The translations under genes were made by a program, and so were the position numbers. A stretch of DNA of 64,000 nt, taken from assembly GCA_018350325.1 (NCBI GenBank), contig JAEVLN010000005.1, positions 3,544,142-3,608,141 of the forward strand. The letters are read 5' to 3'. Below, piece after piece: positions 45,029 to 55,262 of this stretch; positions within the stretch are counted from its first letter, which is position 1; every line of letters starts with the position of its first letter. Under the pieces are notes generated by a model that ran no database searches, was not told where the DNA came from, and saw nothing but the letters and a program-made list of their open reading frames with translations. This DNA is from Globodera rostochiensis (lineage: Eukaryota > Nematoda > Chromadorea > Rhabditida > Heteroderidae).

Positions 45029-45644
45029 ATGCTCAATGTTTGATACCCTCCAAAATCTATTTTGTCTGTATACGCAAAAAGACACTTGTTCATTTTTATA
45101 ACCTTTGAACTTTATACTTTTCTTAATTAATTATTTTCGAGGCGGGGAAATGAATGAAATGACAAGGCATCCGGATGCGAAGACATATTCATGCATTTAT
45201 TCTCAGCCTTCCGGCCACTTCCTGCTGCTGCTGTTGTTCATTGCTGCGCCGAAAAAGTGCAAATCGGTGATTTTGTTTGTCCTGAACTGAACGCCTCGGA
45301 CGTGCTGGGGGCTTAACCGTGCACATGGATTGGAGGGATCATCACCAGCAGAACAACTGAGGCGCAAGAACCCGTCGTCCCTCCATGCCCGACGGCGATC
45401 ATTATCATCACTAGAGTCTGGACCAAAACCCAAAACCAAAAAATTTTTGCATTGTTTTGTACAAAAAATTGAATAATCATTAGGAGGCATTTAAATTAAT
45501 TTTATGATAAGTTGGTCCGGCGCTCAGTTGGAATTGGGCATTTAAGCGCCCGCCGCCTTTAACCACGGTTTACCTCACTGTTGCCAATCATGGTTTGCTT
45601 AACCATGGTTAACGTGAGCATACCTGTTCTTTGCTTCTGGTTTC
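45029..45644. other. Intergenic, no supported gene
   Basis: 45130-45430 is GC-richer with an open minus frame (SAGDDPSNPCARLSPQHVRG) but I cannot place it in any family. 45560-45625 has CCATGGTTAA words. Confidence 0.35.
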
Positions 45645-45773
45645 TAGGGATGCTCGGGAATTAAAAATAACCGAGACCGAGAAATGAACACCGAGACTCG
45701 AGACCGAGACCCGAAAAAACCGACAAATTTCTCGACTCGAGAACAAAGACCGAGACTCTCGAGCGCACCCCTA
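45645..45773. mobile_element. hAT-like MITE, CTCGAGAC type, exact target duplication
   Basis: The ends TAGGGATGCTCGGG and CTCGAGCGCACCCCTA are imperfect inverted repeats; both flanks are CTGGTTTC. Filled with ACCGAGACTCGAGACC words. Confidence 0.8.
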
Positions 45774-46169
45774 CTGGTTTCATCAAAATCCCTGCCATCC
45801 CACCAACATTTTACTGACTTTTGGGCGTTTTACAGATTTTTCAAAATGGTTACATTTTCACTGAACATGATCAATTTTTTTTAAAATAATTGGAGAAGAG
45901 ATTTTGGGCAAAATAATATGGTTGGCCTGGCAAAATCTGATCATCCGTTCTCTAAAGAAGCTACCGGAAGTTTTTACTATGGGCAAATAAACGCCAGCAT
46001 TATTGATTTTCTGAGTCGAATTTTATTATTTGCATTTATTTGGGCTAAAAAATTTCATCATTTTATTTATTTTCTTTTATTTTTGTGAATAATTTTGTTT
46101 AAAATCTTAAGAATATTTTTTGCGCAAATTCTTTAATACAAAAAAGGAGACATTTTTTATATTATACAC

Positions 46170-46216
46170 TTTCATATAAATTCCCATAAATTCAGAGGTT
46201 ATTTTGCCCAAATAAA
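46170..46216 (+). promoter_or_regulatory. Leader box and TATA-like element (gene J)
   Basis: TTTCATATAAATTCCCATAA then ATTCAGAGGTTATTTTGCCC before ATG. About 320 bp upstream (45900-46216) is an inverted near copy of the region upstream of gene E. Confidence 0.55.
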
Positions 46217-47565
46217 ATGGAAGAATTTTGGATTTTAATTTTGGTCTCATTTTTTGCAACAAATTCACTGGACAAAGCCGAAGCCGTAAAAGTAAAATTG
46301 GAGGAATTGGAAGAATTGCCACTCCAAACATTTGACGAATTATTCGTAGATGAATGGTGGGACAAAGATGAAGCTGAAGATTTGAAAACGCCGGCGCCAA
46401 CAAACTTTGGACAAAATGTCCATCACCAAATCGACCGACAGAACACCCAAATTGGACAAATTGAACCCAATTCAACAGATCAGAATCCTCCTATCACAGA
46501 GTCTGATCACTCTGGACAATTTGAACCCAATTCAACTGATCAGAATCCTCCTCTCAGAGAGTCTGATCACTCTGGACAAATTGAACCCAATTCAACTGAT
46601 CAGAATCCTCCTCTCAGAGAGTCTGATCACTCTGGACAAATTGAACCCAATTCAACTGATCAGAATCCTCCTCTCAGAGAGTCTGATCACTCTGGACAAA
46701 TTGAACCCAATTCAACTGATCAGAATCCTCCTCTCAGAGAGTCTGATCACTCTGGACAAATTGAACCCAATTCAACTGATCAGAATCCTCCTCTCAGAGA
46801 GTCTGATCACTCTGGACAAATCGAACCCAATCCAACTGATCAGAATCCTCCTCTCAGAGAGTCTGATCACTCTGGACAAATTGAACCCAATTCAACTGAT
46901 CAGAATCCTTTCACAGAGTCTGATCATTCTGATAATGCCAAAAAACGTAAAATTATTGCCAAATTCCATGCAATGAAAGACGAATTTATGCAAAAAGGAA
47001 AATATTCGGCAAAAGAATGGGTTCAAATTGAGGAGAAAATTGCTAAACATTTGAAAGTCAATCGCAAAAAAATATATAAATGGAAAAAAGAATTTGGCCT
47101 AAGTCGAAGTAATCCAAAAAATGATCGAAAAAATTTAATAGAGAAATTTGATCAAATGAAAGCCGAGTTAAAGCGGGACGCAATCAAAAACTCTCAAAAT
47201 GAATTAGATAAAACTGTCGCTAAAGAATTGGGCCTCAGTTTTAAAACAATTTACAGGTGGAAAAATGAACTTGGCCAAACCAGTGAGATTTCAAGCAAAA
47301 TTTTATTTATTTATTTATTTTATTAAATTCTTTTACAGAACCACAACATAAACACTCTCACTGCGAACAAAAAGAATTGATGAAAAGTTATTATAAAATT
47401 AAGGACAAAAATCCTAAAATTAGTGACGGGGACATTGCAAAAATGTTGAAAATTGGAAGTGCCACGTTGATTAGATGGAAAAGCCAATTTAAACGACAGC
47501 AATTGCATGCAAATTCTGTCGATGGACGACATTTTGTGGAAGAGAATGCCGCTGCAAATGTTTAG
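46217..47565 (+). CDS. Secreted repeat/triple-HTH family protein J
   Basis: Exons 46217-47282 and 47339-47565 (56-bp intron, donor gtgaga) give 430 residues. Signal peptide MEEFWILILVSFFATNSLDK; eight 20-residue units, mostly IEPNSTDQNPPLRESDHSGQ (TES changed to RES), one with PNPT that loses its sequon. The units are so alike at the DNA level (60 bp) that recent expansion is likely. Domain 1 KIYKWKKEFGLS, domain 2 (RDAIKNSQNELDK, three residues shorter than usual) KTIYRWKNELGQ, domain 3 TLIRWKSQFKRQQ. A CAG to TAG change cuts the conserved tail after AAANV. Confidence 0.85.
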
Positions 47566-47831
47566 GAAATTATAAACTCGAATTCGGGGAGTTTTGATTG
47601 AACGATTTGGAATTTATCGGCTTTTTCACATATAAGTTTATTGAAATACTTTTTCACGAATTTTCTAATTGTTTAGTCCTTTTCCGTCCTTTATTTGTTC
47701 TGTTTTTAAAGTTTGAATAAATCTTAAACGATGGCCAAATTATTAATTTTAAGCATTTTTTTATTACTTTTTGAATTGTAAAAAATGTCTAAAGTGTAAC
47801 AATTTGCTCTTTTTTATGCTTTCTAATTTTA
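47566..47831. other. Spacer up to the tandem duplication
   Basis: Retains the former coding tail of gene J (GAAATTATAAACTCGAATTC) and AT-rich DNA; the duplication begins at GAGCAATTCC. Confidence 0.6.
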
Positions 47832-47928
47832 GAGCAATTCCTCTTAATAAGCATTAAAATTTAAAAAACTTTCAAAATTTTGGTTGCAAATTTTCTAAAC
47901 AAAATAGAGTCAAAATTCAAAATTTTCT

Positions 47929-47951
47929 CGGCGGCGCTATTTGCACCGCCG
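47929..47951 (+). repeat. GC hairpin motif
   Basis: CGGCGGCGCT-ATT-TGCACCGCCG, poly-C downstream. Also at 54869 in copy 2. Confidence 0.7.
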
Positions 47952-48353
47952 ACCCGTCTCCCCCCCCCCCAGCAGAAGTAAAGAAGATTTTCAAAAAAAA
48001 TCATTTTGAATGCCACGATAGGCACAAACTGTGCTTAGAAAAAAAATTTATTTTGAAAACATTTACGGGCGAAAAATATGCATTCTCATGAATAATTGTT
48101 TTTAAAAAAATGTTTCCCCAGCAAAATTTTGGTATTTTATATGACCTTGATATGTGTATATGTTACGGTAAATTTGGGAAATCCGTTAATTCTGGAATTA
48201 ACCGGTAAAGTTTAGAAATTCCAAAATTTAAAACTACAAAATTTATCGATTAGGCTTAAATCATATGCCCATGCTAAATGTCCGATTTTGGCTTATTCGG
48301 CTAAATGTTCGCTTTTGGTTTAGGACACTTCAGTGCGTGCCAGCAACTGAAAG

Positions 48354-49073
48354 CAGGGAGGCCAGATCACCCTCGAGAAAATATGGCAACGGGCTCTAAA
48401 AATATGGCATTTTTATGGCATCGAGGGTTCAAAAATATGGCATTTTTATGGCATTGAGGAATTTTCAAAAATGCAATTTTTTTTTTGAGAATTTGCTTCA
48501 CTGTTGGGTGGGGGGGCGGGTCGGTGGTGCCGATAGGCGCCGCCGAGAAAATTTTGAATTTTTGACTCAATTTGTTAACAGATTTGCAACCAAACACATC
48601 AAATTGTACGAATCAAAGACACTTTATTCGGGGAATTCTCATTTTTCCCTTAAAAATGTGAATTTTCACAAAGTTCAAAAATATGGCAAATTATGGCAAG
48701 TGTGGAAATATGGCAAACAATAAGGCAAATTCTCAAAATTATTGCATTTGCCTTAAAAAAGGTAATTTGAGCTCCCTGACTCTGAAGGTGATTTTAAAAT
48801 TAAAAGCACAAAGTTGTCAATTTTGAAGAATTTCCGCAAGAAAAGCATAAAAATAACAAATAGAACGCCAAAAAGCAATTAAATATTCAAATTGCAAGAA
48901 GCAAGGAGCACTATTTTCGGAAAATCCTTCATTTTCCCCGTAAAAAATGAGAATTTTTTACCAAAGTCAAAAATATGGCAAAATTATGGCAAGTGTGGAA
49001 ATATGGCAAAAAATATGGCAAATTTCCAAAATTATGGCATTTGCCATTAAATGAGGGCATTCTGGCCTCCCTG
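48354..49073. mobile_element. MITE with CAGGGAGGCCA ends, TATGGCA words, exact target duplication
   Basis: The ends CAGGGAGGCCAGA and TCTGGCCTCCCTG are perfect inverted repeats; both flanks are ACTGAAAG. The interior is ATATGGCAAATTATGGCA words and one GC hairpin (48522-48545). A partial second right end (GAGCTCCCTGACTCTGAAGG) near 48765 suggests nested copies. Copy at 55295-56014. Confidence 0.85.
48522..48545 (-). repeat. GC hairpin motif
   Basis: Minus-strand copy with poly-G upstream. Also at 55463 in copy 2. Confidence 0.75.
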
Positions 49074-49320
49074 ACTGAAAGGCTATAATTTTTAAAACTA
49101 AAGCAACCGAGTGCTATCGACGGAAAGCTCTAAATGAGACGTATCATTAAAAAAAAAGAAGCCAAGCGTAATTAATTTTTAAAGTTTAGTGTAGAAAAAC
49201 ACCCAAAATCGAGGGGTTATTCAGCATTTAAAAGCTTAGAGCTTTCCAATGACTCTTGTTTGTTTGATTTGGTTGAGTTTTTTCAATTGCTGGCACTGAA
49301 GTGTCCGGCACTGAAGTGAT

Positions 49321-49835
49321 GTGTACCGGCCTTTTTAGTTTTCGGTTTCGGTTTTTGACCGACACCCGGTAAAACCGCGGCTTTTGTCAAACAATAGAGT
49401 GGACCCTTTTGATTTACAAATTCATAATTTTGGGTGAATTTTCTTAACAATTATCGTTAAAATCTGGAAATTTTTCCCCGGCAGGGACTCCTCCGATTCC
49501 TAAAAAAGATTCAAAAATTGATTTTCCATACCTCCTCCCCCAAAAAAGCCGGTTGGTGTGGCTAGAAATATTGATTAGTAGAGTCTATACAACAATTTGC
49601 ATTTATGCCAAAATAAATGTTTATGTTTCCAAATTTAAAACGCTTTTAAAGTGTGTCCTTGTTTTGCTCATAAAAGAAATGGAAGGGGGAAAAATTAATT
49701 AAAGAATTACTGTAAGAAGAGCAATCAGTCAGTAGAAGGTAACAGCAAAAGATGAAGTTCAACTTTTAACAATTAAAGCAAGGAAGAAGCCCCAGTTTGG
49801 CCCATTTCACGGACACATTGAAATTGATCATTTAT
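49321..49835. other. No gene
   Basis: 49320-49400 has CGGTTTCGGTTTTTGACCG and CCCGGTAAAACCGCGG words, another MITE remnant; the remainder is 3' flank of gene K. Confidence 0.4.
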
Positions 49836-50891
49836 TCAATTACTCCCCGAATTTGAATTCTCAAATTTCTTGAATATTTGCCGCGGCATCTCTTCCACAG
49901 AATGTCCATCGACAGAATTTGGATGCAATTGCGGTCGTTTAAATTGTTTTTTCCATTTACACAAAGTGGCGCTTCCAATATTCAATATTTTGGCAATGTC
50001 CACGTCTCTAATTTTAGGGGTTTGGTCTTTAATTTCATAATAACGTTTCATTAATTCATTTTGTTTGTTATGGGCGTATTTATTTGGTTCTGTAAAAGAA
50101 TTTTAATTAATAAAAATATTTATAAAATTGGGCTCGAAAAACTCACTGGATTGGCCAAGTTCTTTTTTCCATTTGTAAATTGTTTTAAAATGGAGGCCCA
50201 ACTCTTTTGCGACAGTTTTATCTAATTCGTGATGATAAGAGTTTTTAAATCCGTCCCGCTTTAACTCGGCTTTCATTTGATCAAATTTTTCTATTAAATT
50301 TATTCGCTTTGGATTACTTCGACTTAGGCCAAATTCTTTTTTCCATTTATATATTTTTTTGCGACTGACTTTCAAATGTTTACCAATTTTCTCCTCAATT
50401 TGAACCCATTCTTTTGCCGAATATTTTCCTTTTTGCATAAATTCGTCTTTCATTGCATGGAATTTGGCAATAATTTTACGTTTTTTGGCATTATCAGAGT
50501 GATCAGACTCTGTGAGAGGAGGATTCTGATCAGTTGAATTGGGTTCAATTTGTCCAGAGTGATCAGACAGAGGAGGATTCTGATCAGTTGAATTGGGTTT
50601 AATTTGTCCAGAGTGATCAGACAGAGGAGGATTCTGATCAATTGAATTGGGTTCAATTTGTCCAATTTGGGTGTTCTGCCGGTCGATTTGGTGATGGACA
50701 TTTTGTCCAAAGTTTGTTGGCGCCGGCATTTTCAAATCTTCGGCTTCACCTTTGTCCCACCAGCCGTCTCCGAATATTTCATCAAATGTTTTGAGTGGCA
50801 ATTCCTCCAATTTTACTTTTACGGATTCGGCTTTTTCCATTGAATTTGATGCAAAGAATGCCACCAAAATTAAAATCCAAAATTCTTTCAT
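49836..50891 (-). CDS. Secreted repeat/triple-HTH family protein K
   Basis: Exons 50891-50147 and 50089-49836 (57-bp intron) give 332 residues. Signal peptide MKEFWILILVAFFASNSMEK; acidic DGWWDKGEAEDL. Three units: IEPNSIDQNPPLSDHS, IKPNSTDQNPPLSDHS (spacers lacking TE) and IEPNSTDQNPPLTESDHS. Domain 1 KIYKWKKEFGLSRSNPK, domain 2 KTIYKWKKELGQ, domain 3 (ILNIGSATLCKWKKQFKR). In the tail a one-base deletion after SVEE shifts the frame (EMPRQIFKKF) and a one-base insertion restores it at ENSNSGS. Upstream DNA resembles gene D and lacks the leader box. Confidence 0.85.
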
Positions 50892-52130
50892 CTTATAGTT
50901 AGGATAATTGGGTTGGGATTTATGAGAATATTTTGTAAATGAATTAAAATTACTAAAATGGTGAATTGTTTAGCCCAAATAAATAAAATAATAAAAAAAT
51001 CTTTTGGAGTCACTCAGAAAATCAATAATATGGCGTTTATTTTCTAAATTCTGCCAACCCTAATTTGGGGTTGCCAGCAACTATCTTTATACCATTCAAA
51101 AGCTTTTGAAAAGCGCTACATTTTATCTGCTGGACAGCAAAAGCCACCGAGTTACCAAATTTTGCAAATTTTTGCTCCAATCGAGAAAGCATAACTCAAT
51201 TCAAATTCATCGTAACGTTACGCACAATAGCTCACAAGAAAGCCGTGGAGCAGTGCCCAATATCCAACACCAACTCCGGTTACCCTACTCACCGCTCGGG
51301 TACTGCTCAAAAAGTGAGGGGTTGTCAAAAAAAAAGGGCCAAAAAAAGCCGTTTTCCCCAACTTTCCAAGGACGGTTGATGTAATCTCTGAGGACTTTGT
51401 GCATGATGTGGCGTTCTTGAAGCTAACATAAAAAAGCTTAAAGAATTAAAGTGACCAAAACTTGACAAGCCTAGCGCTTCTGCCTTGCAATGTGGTGTCC
51501 TCACGCGTAATAGATGTGTTTCTTTTTATATTCCAGTTTTCTTAAGGAATTTTCACAAAAACTCCGAATTTTCCTGATTTTTTGCAAAAAAAGTCTAAAT
51601 TTTTGATTTATTACGAAAAATGGCGAATCTCAGCTCTAATTATCATCCTCAAAAGTGAAGGTGATTTTTGCAATTTGTAACAAAAATTGTGGATTTCTCG
51701 TCATGTTCGACTTGGCCCAACACTCAGAATTACAATAGAAAATCACCAACAACTTTTCAAAAGGTGAAAATTCGAAATTCTCTGGTGATACTGTATGTTT
51801 TGAAGCTGTTTTGGAATTGGAGGAGTCGGCGGTGCCGATAGGCGCGAAGCGAGCCACTACCGTCCCGGGCCACTACCGTCCCGCCACTACCGTCCCGGGA
51901 AAGACAAATGGTTAGCTTAAGCTTGATCAAAGGTTCAGCATACTAAGTGCTTTCAAATGATACCAAGAATGTTTGGTTTGGTTGACTTTGAACTAAGTTA
52001 TAACGAAAAACTTGCCGGCGCCGAATCGTGCCGCGCCGAATCGTGCCGCGCCGAATCGTGCGCGCCGAATCGTGGTGCTCCGCCCCTACTCTTCGGGATT
52101 CGAACCCCAAACAAAGACCCTGGAGTGGAG
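50892..52130. other. Intergenic, no supported gene
   Basis: 50950-51060 is the shared family 5' flank (GGAGTCACTCAGAAAATCAA). 51106-51384 is open but unrecognised. 51853-51900 has CCACTACCGTCCCGGG tandem units and 51935-52078 the right half of a GCGCCGAATCGTG fold-back element; a truncated GC hairpin is at 51827. Confidence 0.45.
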
Positions 52131-52296
52131 TAGAGTGCGGCAAAACCGGATTTGCGGATCCCGCTGCGGGATTGCAATTCAAAATCTCGTGCGGGATCGG
52201 ATTTGCGGGATTAATCCCGCAAATCGCAAAAAATGCGTGATTGCGGCGCGGGATCCCGCAAAATCCCGCGCGGGATCAATCTCGCGCCGCACTCTA
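52131..52296. mobile_element. hAT-like MITE, GCGGGATC type
   Basis: The ends TAGAGTGCGGC and GCCGCACTCTA are perfect inverted repeats; flanks GAGTGGAG/GAGTGGAC (7 of 8). Filled with GCGGGATCCCGC words. Copy at 59072-59237. Confidence 0.85.
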
Positions 52297-52369
52297 GAGT
52301 GGACCCATAGTGTGGCCTCAGCCTTCCATCTGAGAGCGCCAAGTGGCTACCTTATTTTTCCCAGATGCC

Positions 52370-52800
52370 CAGGGAGGCCAAATTGCCTTATTTTTAAGGC
52401 AAATGCCATAATTTTGGGAATTTGCCTTATTGTTTGCCATATTTTCACACTTGCCATAATTTTGCCATATTTTTGACTTTGGTAAAAATTCTCATTTTTT
52501 ACGGGAAAAATGAGAATTCCCGAAAAAGTGCTCTTTGATTCTTACAATTTGAAGTTTTTGGTTGAAAATCTGTTAACAAATTGAGTAAAAAATTCAAATT
52601 TTTCTCGGCGGCGCCTATCGGCACCGCCGAACCCTTTCCCCCAGAACTGAAGCAAAATTCTCAAAAAAACAAATGCTTTTTTGAAAATTCCTTAAGAAAA
52701 CTGCCATAAAAATGCATATTTTTGACCCCTCGATGCCATAAAAATGCCATATTTTTGGAGCCGGTTGCCATATTTTACCGCAGTTGAGTTGGCCTCCCTG
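52370..52800. mobile_element. MITE with CAGGGAGGCCA ends, exact target duplication
   Basis: The ends CAGGGAGGCCAA and TTGGCCTCCCTG are inverted; both flanks are CAGATGCC. Interior TGCCATA/TATTTTTGGC words plus the GC hairpin at 52606-52629. Copy at 59311-59741. Confidence 0.85.
52606..52629 (+). repeat. GC hairpin motif
   Basis: Perfect core copy. Also at 59547 in copy 2. Confidence 0.8.
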
Positions 52801-52807
52801 CAGATGC

Positions 52808-53097
52808 CGTAGAATCCGAATATGACATCGATTTAGACCAATTCCAAAAACCCGGACCCGAATTCGAACAAATTTCAAAAAATTCAAATTTCACATTTAC
52901 TGCTCAAAGCCAAAAAAAGAGCAAGTTTGATGGGAAAATGGCCAGGAATTCTTGCAGTGAATAGCGATTGGTGCATTTTAACTCGATTTTGAGCAGTAAA
53001 TGTGAAATTTGAAAAACTTGAATTTATTGGAATTTGTTCGAATTCGGGTCCGGGTTTTTGGAATTGGTCTAAATGGATGTCATATTCGAATTCTACC
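52808..53097. mobile_element. Fold-back element with about 95-bp arms
   Basis: 52810-52905 and 52990-53092 are inverted: GAATATGACATCGATTTAGA, CCAAAAACCCGGACCCGAAT, TTTCACATTTACTGCTCAAA. Ends in poly-C. Copy at 59749-60038. Confidence 0.8.
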
Positions 53098-53307
53098 CCC
53101 CCCCCCCCCCGAAACACCTTTTAGGTAATTGACTTTGAAAAATATTTTTATTTTTTAAAAAATGGGGGGGGGAGGGGGACCAGCCCGACTATTACTACCA
53201 TTTGATTTTTTGTTTTAAAGGCTTGCTTATATGTACATCGTAATTTGATATTTTTTTGCTACAAGTTTGTCAATCTCAGACAACCAAATCAGTGCCTCCG
53301 GGGTAAA

Positions 53308-54570
53308 ATGGGCAAGGACTACTACAAAATTCTCGGCATTGCCAACGCGGCATCGGCGGCCGACATAAAAAAGGCGTACCGAAAAATGGCACTAAAATAT
53401 CATCCAGACAAAAACAGCGAGCCGGGGGCAGAGAATCGGTTCAAGGTATGTATTATTAACGGGGCACAAAATGTTCAAAATAAAAAATTGAGCCAACCCC
53501 CAAAAAAAAATTGTTGCATTTGTATTTCAAAAAAAATGTTTTCGAGAATTCGTCAAAATGAAGTTCAAATTCGGATTCTACGCCCTCCAATTCGGCAATG
53601 AAAAGTGTATCTGGCCAAATGTGTTGTGCAAAAAGGAGTTTTTTTTTAATATTATTCATTTAGCAATAACATTTCTTAATAATCTTTTTCAATTTCATTT
53701 TTCTTGGGTGTCGACCGACGATTTTTCGCAAAACCATAGGGGGTGGTGGGGTAAATTTCAACCAATTCAAAAAACGGCTTTTTTGAGTTTTTATCACAAA
53801 AAATATGTATTTTTTTGTATTGTTCCTAACATAATTTTTGATTTAAAAAAATATTTTGTGATGAAAACCCAAAAGGGTCCCCCCCCCCACCCCTATGGTT
53901 TTGCGGGGAATCGTCGACCCCCCCCCAGTCTAAACAAATGCCAAAATTATTTGTTTTATTAAAAGCTTTTTATTTTTAAAACAAAAAAAACATTTTTGTT
54001 TTATGATGTGGCGGAGGCATACGACGTGTTGTCCGACCCGAAGAAGAGGGAAGCGTACGACATTTATGGCTCGGCTGGGCCGCAGTCGAATGGTCCCTGC
54101 GGCGCAGGCTTTGGATGCCATTACACTTTCCAGTCGGTTTTTGGCATTGGCACACCGTGCCAAGCATCGGGCATTTTCTAATGTGTCTAAAAGGGTAATA
54201 GTGCAGTTTGTACACCACCCCCCCCCCTTTTTTTTTGAAAAAAAAAAGTTGAAAAAAGGTGTTTCTAGAGGGATTCGTGGGCGTATAATGCGAATCCGAC
54301 ACCTCCGTTCTGACCAAATCCGAACCTCGGACCCGAATTTGAACATTTTTGAAAAAACTTTTTTTTTTGTTTTTTCAAAAAGGAGGGGGGGGGGGAGTAC
54401 AAACTGAACTATTCGCCGTCCCGCTTCCGAATTTGGACATAACAAAACTATTGATTTTACGAATGGGGTGCAAAAAAAAAACTTTTTTTAGGGGTGACCC
54501 GATGCAAATGTTCGCACAAGCATTCCGCGAGTTCAATGGTGGCGCTGCTGGTGGTGGGCCAGAGGTATAA
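53308..54570 (+). CDS. J-domain (DnaJ, Hsp40) protein, truncated, with a broken acceptor
   Basis: J proteins stimulate Hsp70 ATPase through the HPD loop. Exon 1 (53308-53445) reads [36 protein letters not shown] and AENRFK, then gtatgt. Exon 2 (54005-54132) reads [22 protein letters not shown], a short Gly region and HYTFQ; exon 3 (54492-54570) [17 protein letters not shown], stop. This matches the start of type II DNAJB proteins such as nematode DNJ-13, but the two C-terminal substrate-binding domains are absent: 114 residues against about 330. The base before exon 2 is T where AG is expected (TTTTAT|GATGTG, position 54004), in both duplicate copies. Both introns are inflated by inverted-repeat elements. 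It may be a pseudogene, or use rare AT splicing or another acceptor. Confidence 0.7.
53708..53930. mobile_element. Inverted-repeat element in J-gene intron 1
   Basis: CGACGATTTTTCGCAAAACC then ATAGGGGGTGG at left, CCACCCCTATGGTTTTGCGG then GGAATCGTCG at right. Copy at about 60651-60874. Confidence 0.75.
54195..54415. mobile_element. Inverted-repeat element in J-gene intron 2
   Basis: GCAGTTTGTACACCACC plus poly-C/poly-T at left, poly-A/poly-G plus GAGTACAAACTG at right. Contains CCTCGGACCCGAATTTGAAC. Copy at about 61139-61358. Confidence 0.75.
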
Positions 54571-55262
54571 AGCAAACGCCCTCCTCCCCCGGAAAATTGG
54601 TCACCAAGACGAATTTGGAAACTTATAACATTCTTCGACCTAAACCGATTTAGGTCGAACATAAGACCAAATGAAAGCCCGCGATGCGTTTGCCTTAACA
54701 TTAAGCTAACGGTTTGCGATTGGACAAAGTTCAAAAAAGTTATGGCCGAAAAAGTGAAAAACTCAAAAAATGAGCAATTCCTCTTAATAAGCATTAAAAT
54801 TTAAAAAACTTTCAAAATTTTGGTTGCAAATTTTCTAAACAAAATAGAGTCAAAATTCAAAATTTTCTCGGCGGCGCTATTTGCACCGCCGACCCGTCTC
54901 CCCCCCCCCCCAGCAGAAGTAAAGAAGATTTTCAAAAAAAATCATTTTGAATGCCACGATAGGCACAAACTGTGCTTAGAAAAAAAATTTATTTTGAAAA
55001 CATTTACGGGCGAAAAATATGCATTCTCATGAATAATTGTTTTTAAAAAAATGTTTCCCCAGCAAAATTTTGGTATTTTATATGACCTTGATATGTGTAT
55101 ATGTTACGGTAAATTTGGGAAATCCGTTAATTCTGGAATTAACCGGTAAAGTTTAGAAATTCCAAAATTTAAAACTACAAAATTTATCGATTAGGCTTAA
55201 ATCATATGCCCATGCTAAATGTCCGATTTTGGCTTATTCGGCTAAATGTTCGCTTTTGGTTT

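Larger units (their letters stand above)
48322..49320. mobile_element. Fold-back element (CACTGAAGTG type) split by a MITE
   Basis: Left end GGACACTTCAGTGCGTGCCA, right end CTGGCACTGAAGTGTCCGGC; the arms match the 9.5 kb element (GGAAAGCTCTAAATGAGA, AGAGCTTTCCAATGAC). A 720-bp MITE sits inside. Copy at 55263-56261. Confidence 0.7.
47832..54771 (+). repeat. 6.94-kb tandem segmental duplication, copy 1
   Basis: Matches 54772-61715 almost base for base; the differences I see are homopolymer lengths (poly-C near 47965, 53098 and 53880). Carries one secreted-family gene, one J-domain gene and several nested elements. The junction shares only 1-2 bp, so no homology-driven breakpoint is evident. 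The right breakpoint lies inside a fold-back element. Confidence 0.95.

Noticed and set aside
45203..45490. 95-residue minus-strand ORF (GDDPSNPCARLSPQ)
   Set aside because: GC-rich and open but without family similarity, splice context or conservation that I can see.
51106..51384. 92-residue plus ORF present in both duplicate copies
   Set aside because: Identical copies reflect the segmental duplication, not conservation; no other evidence of coding.
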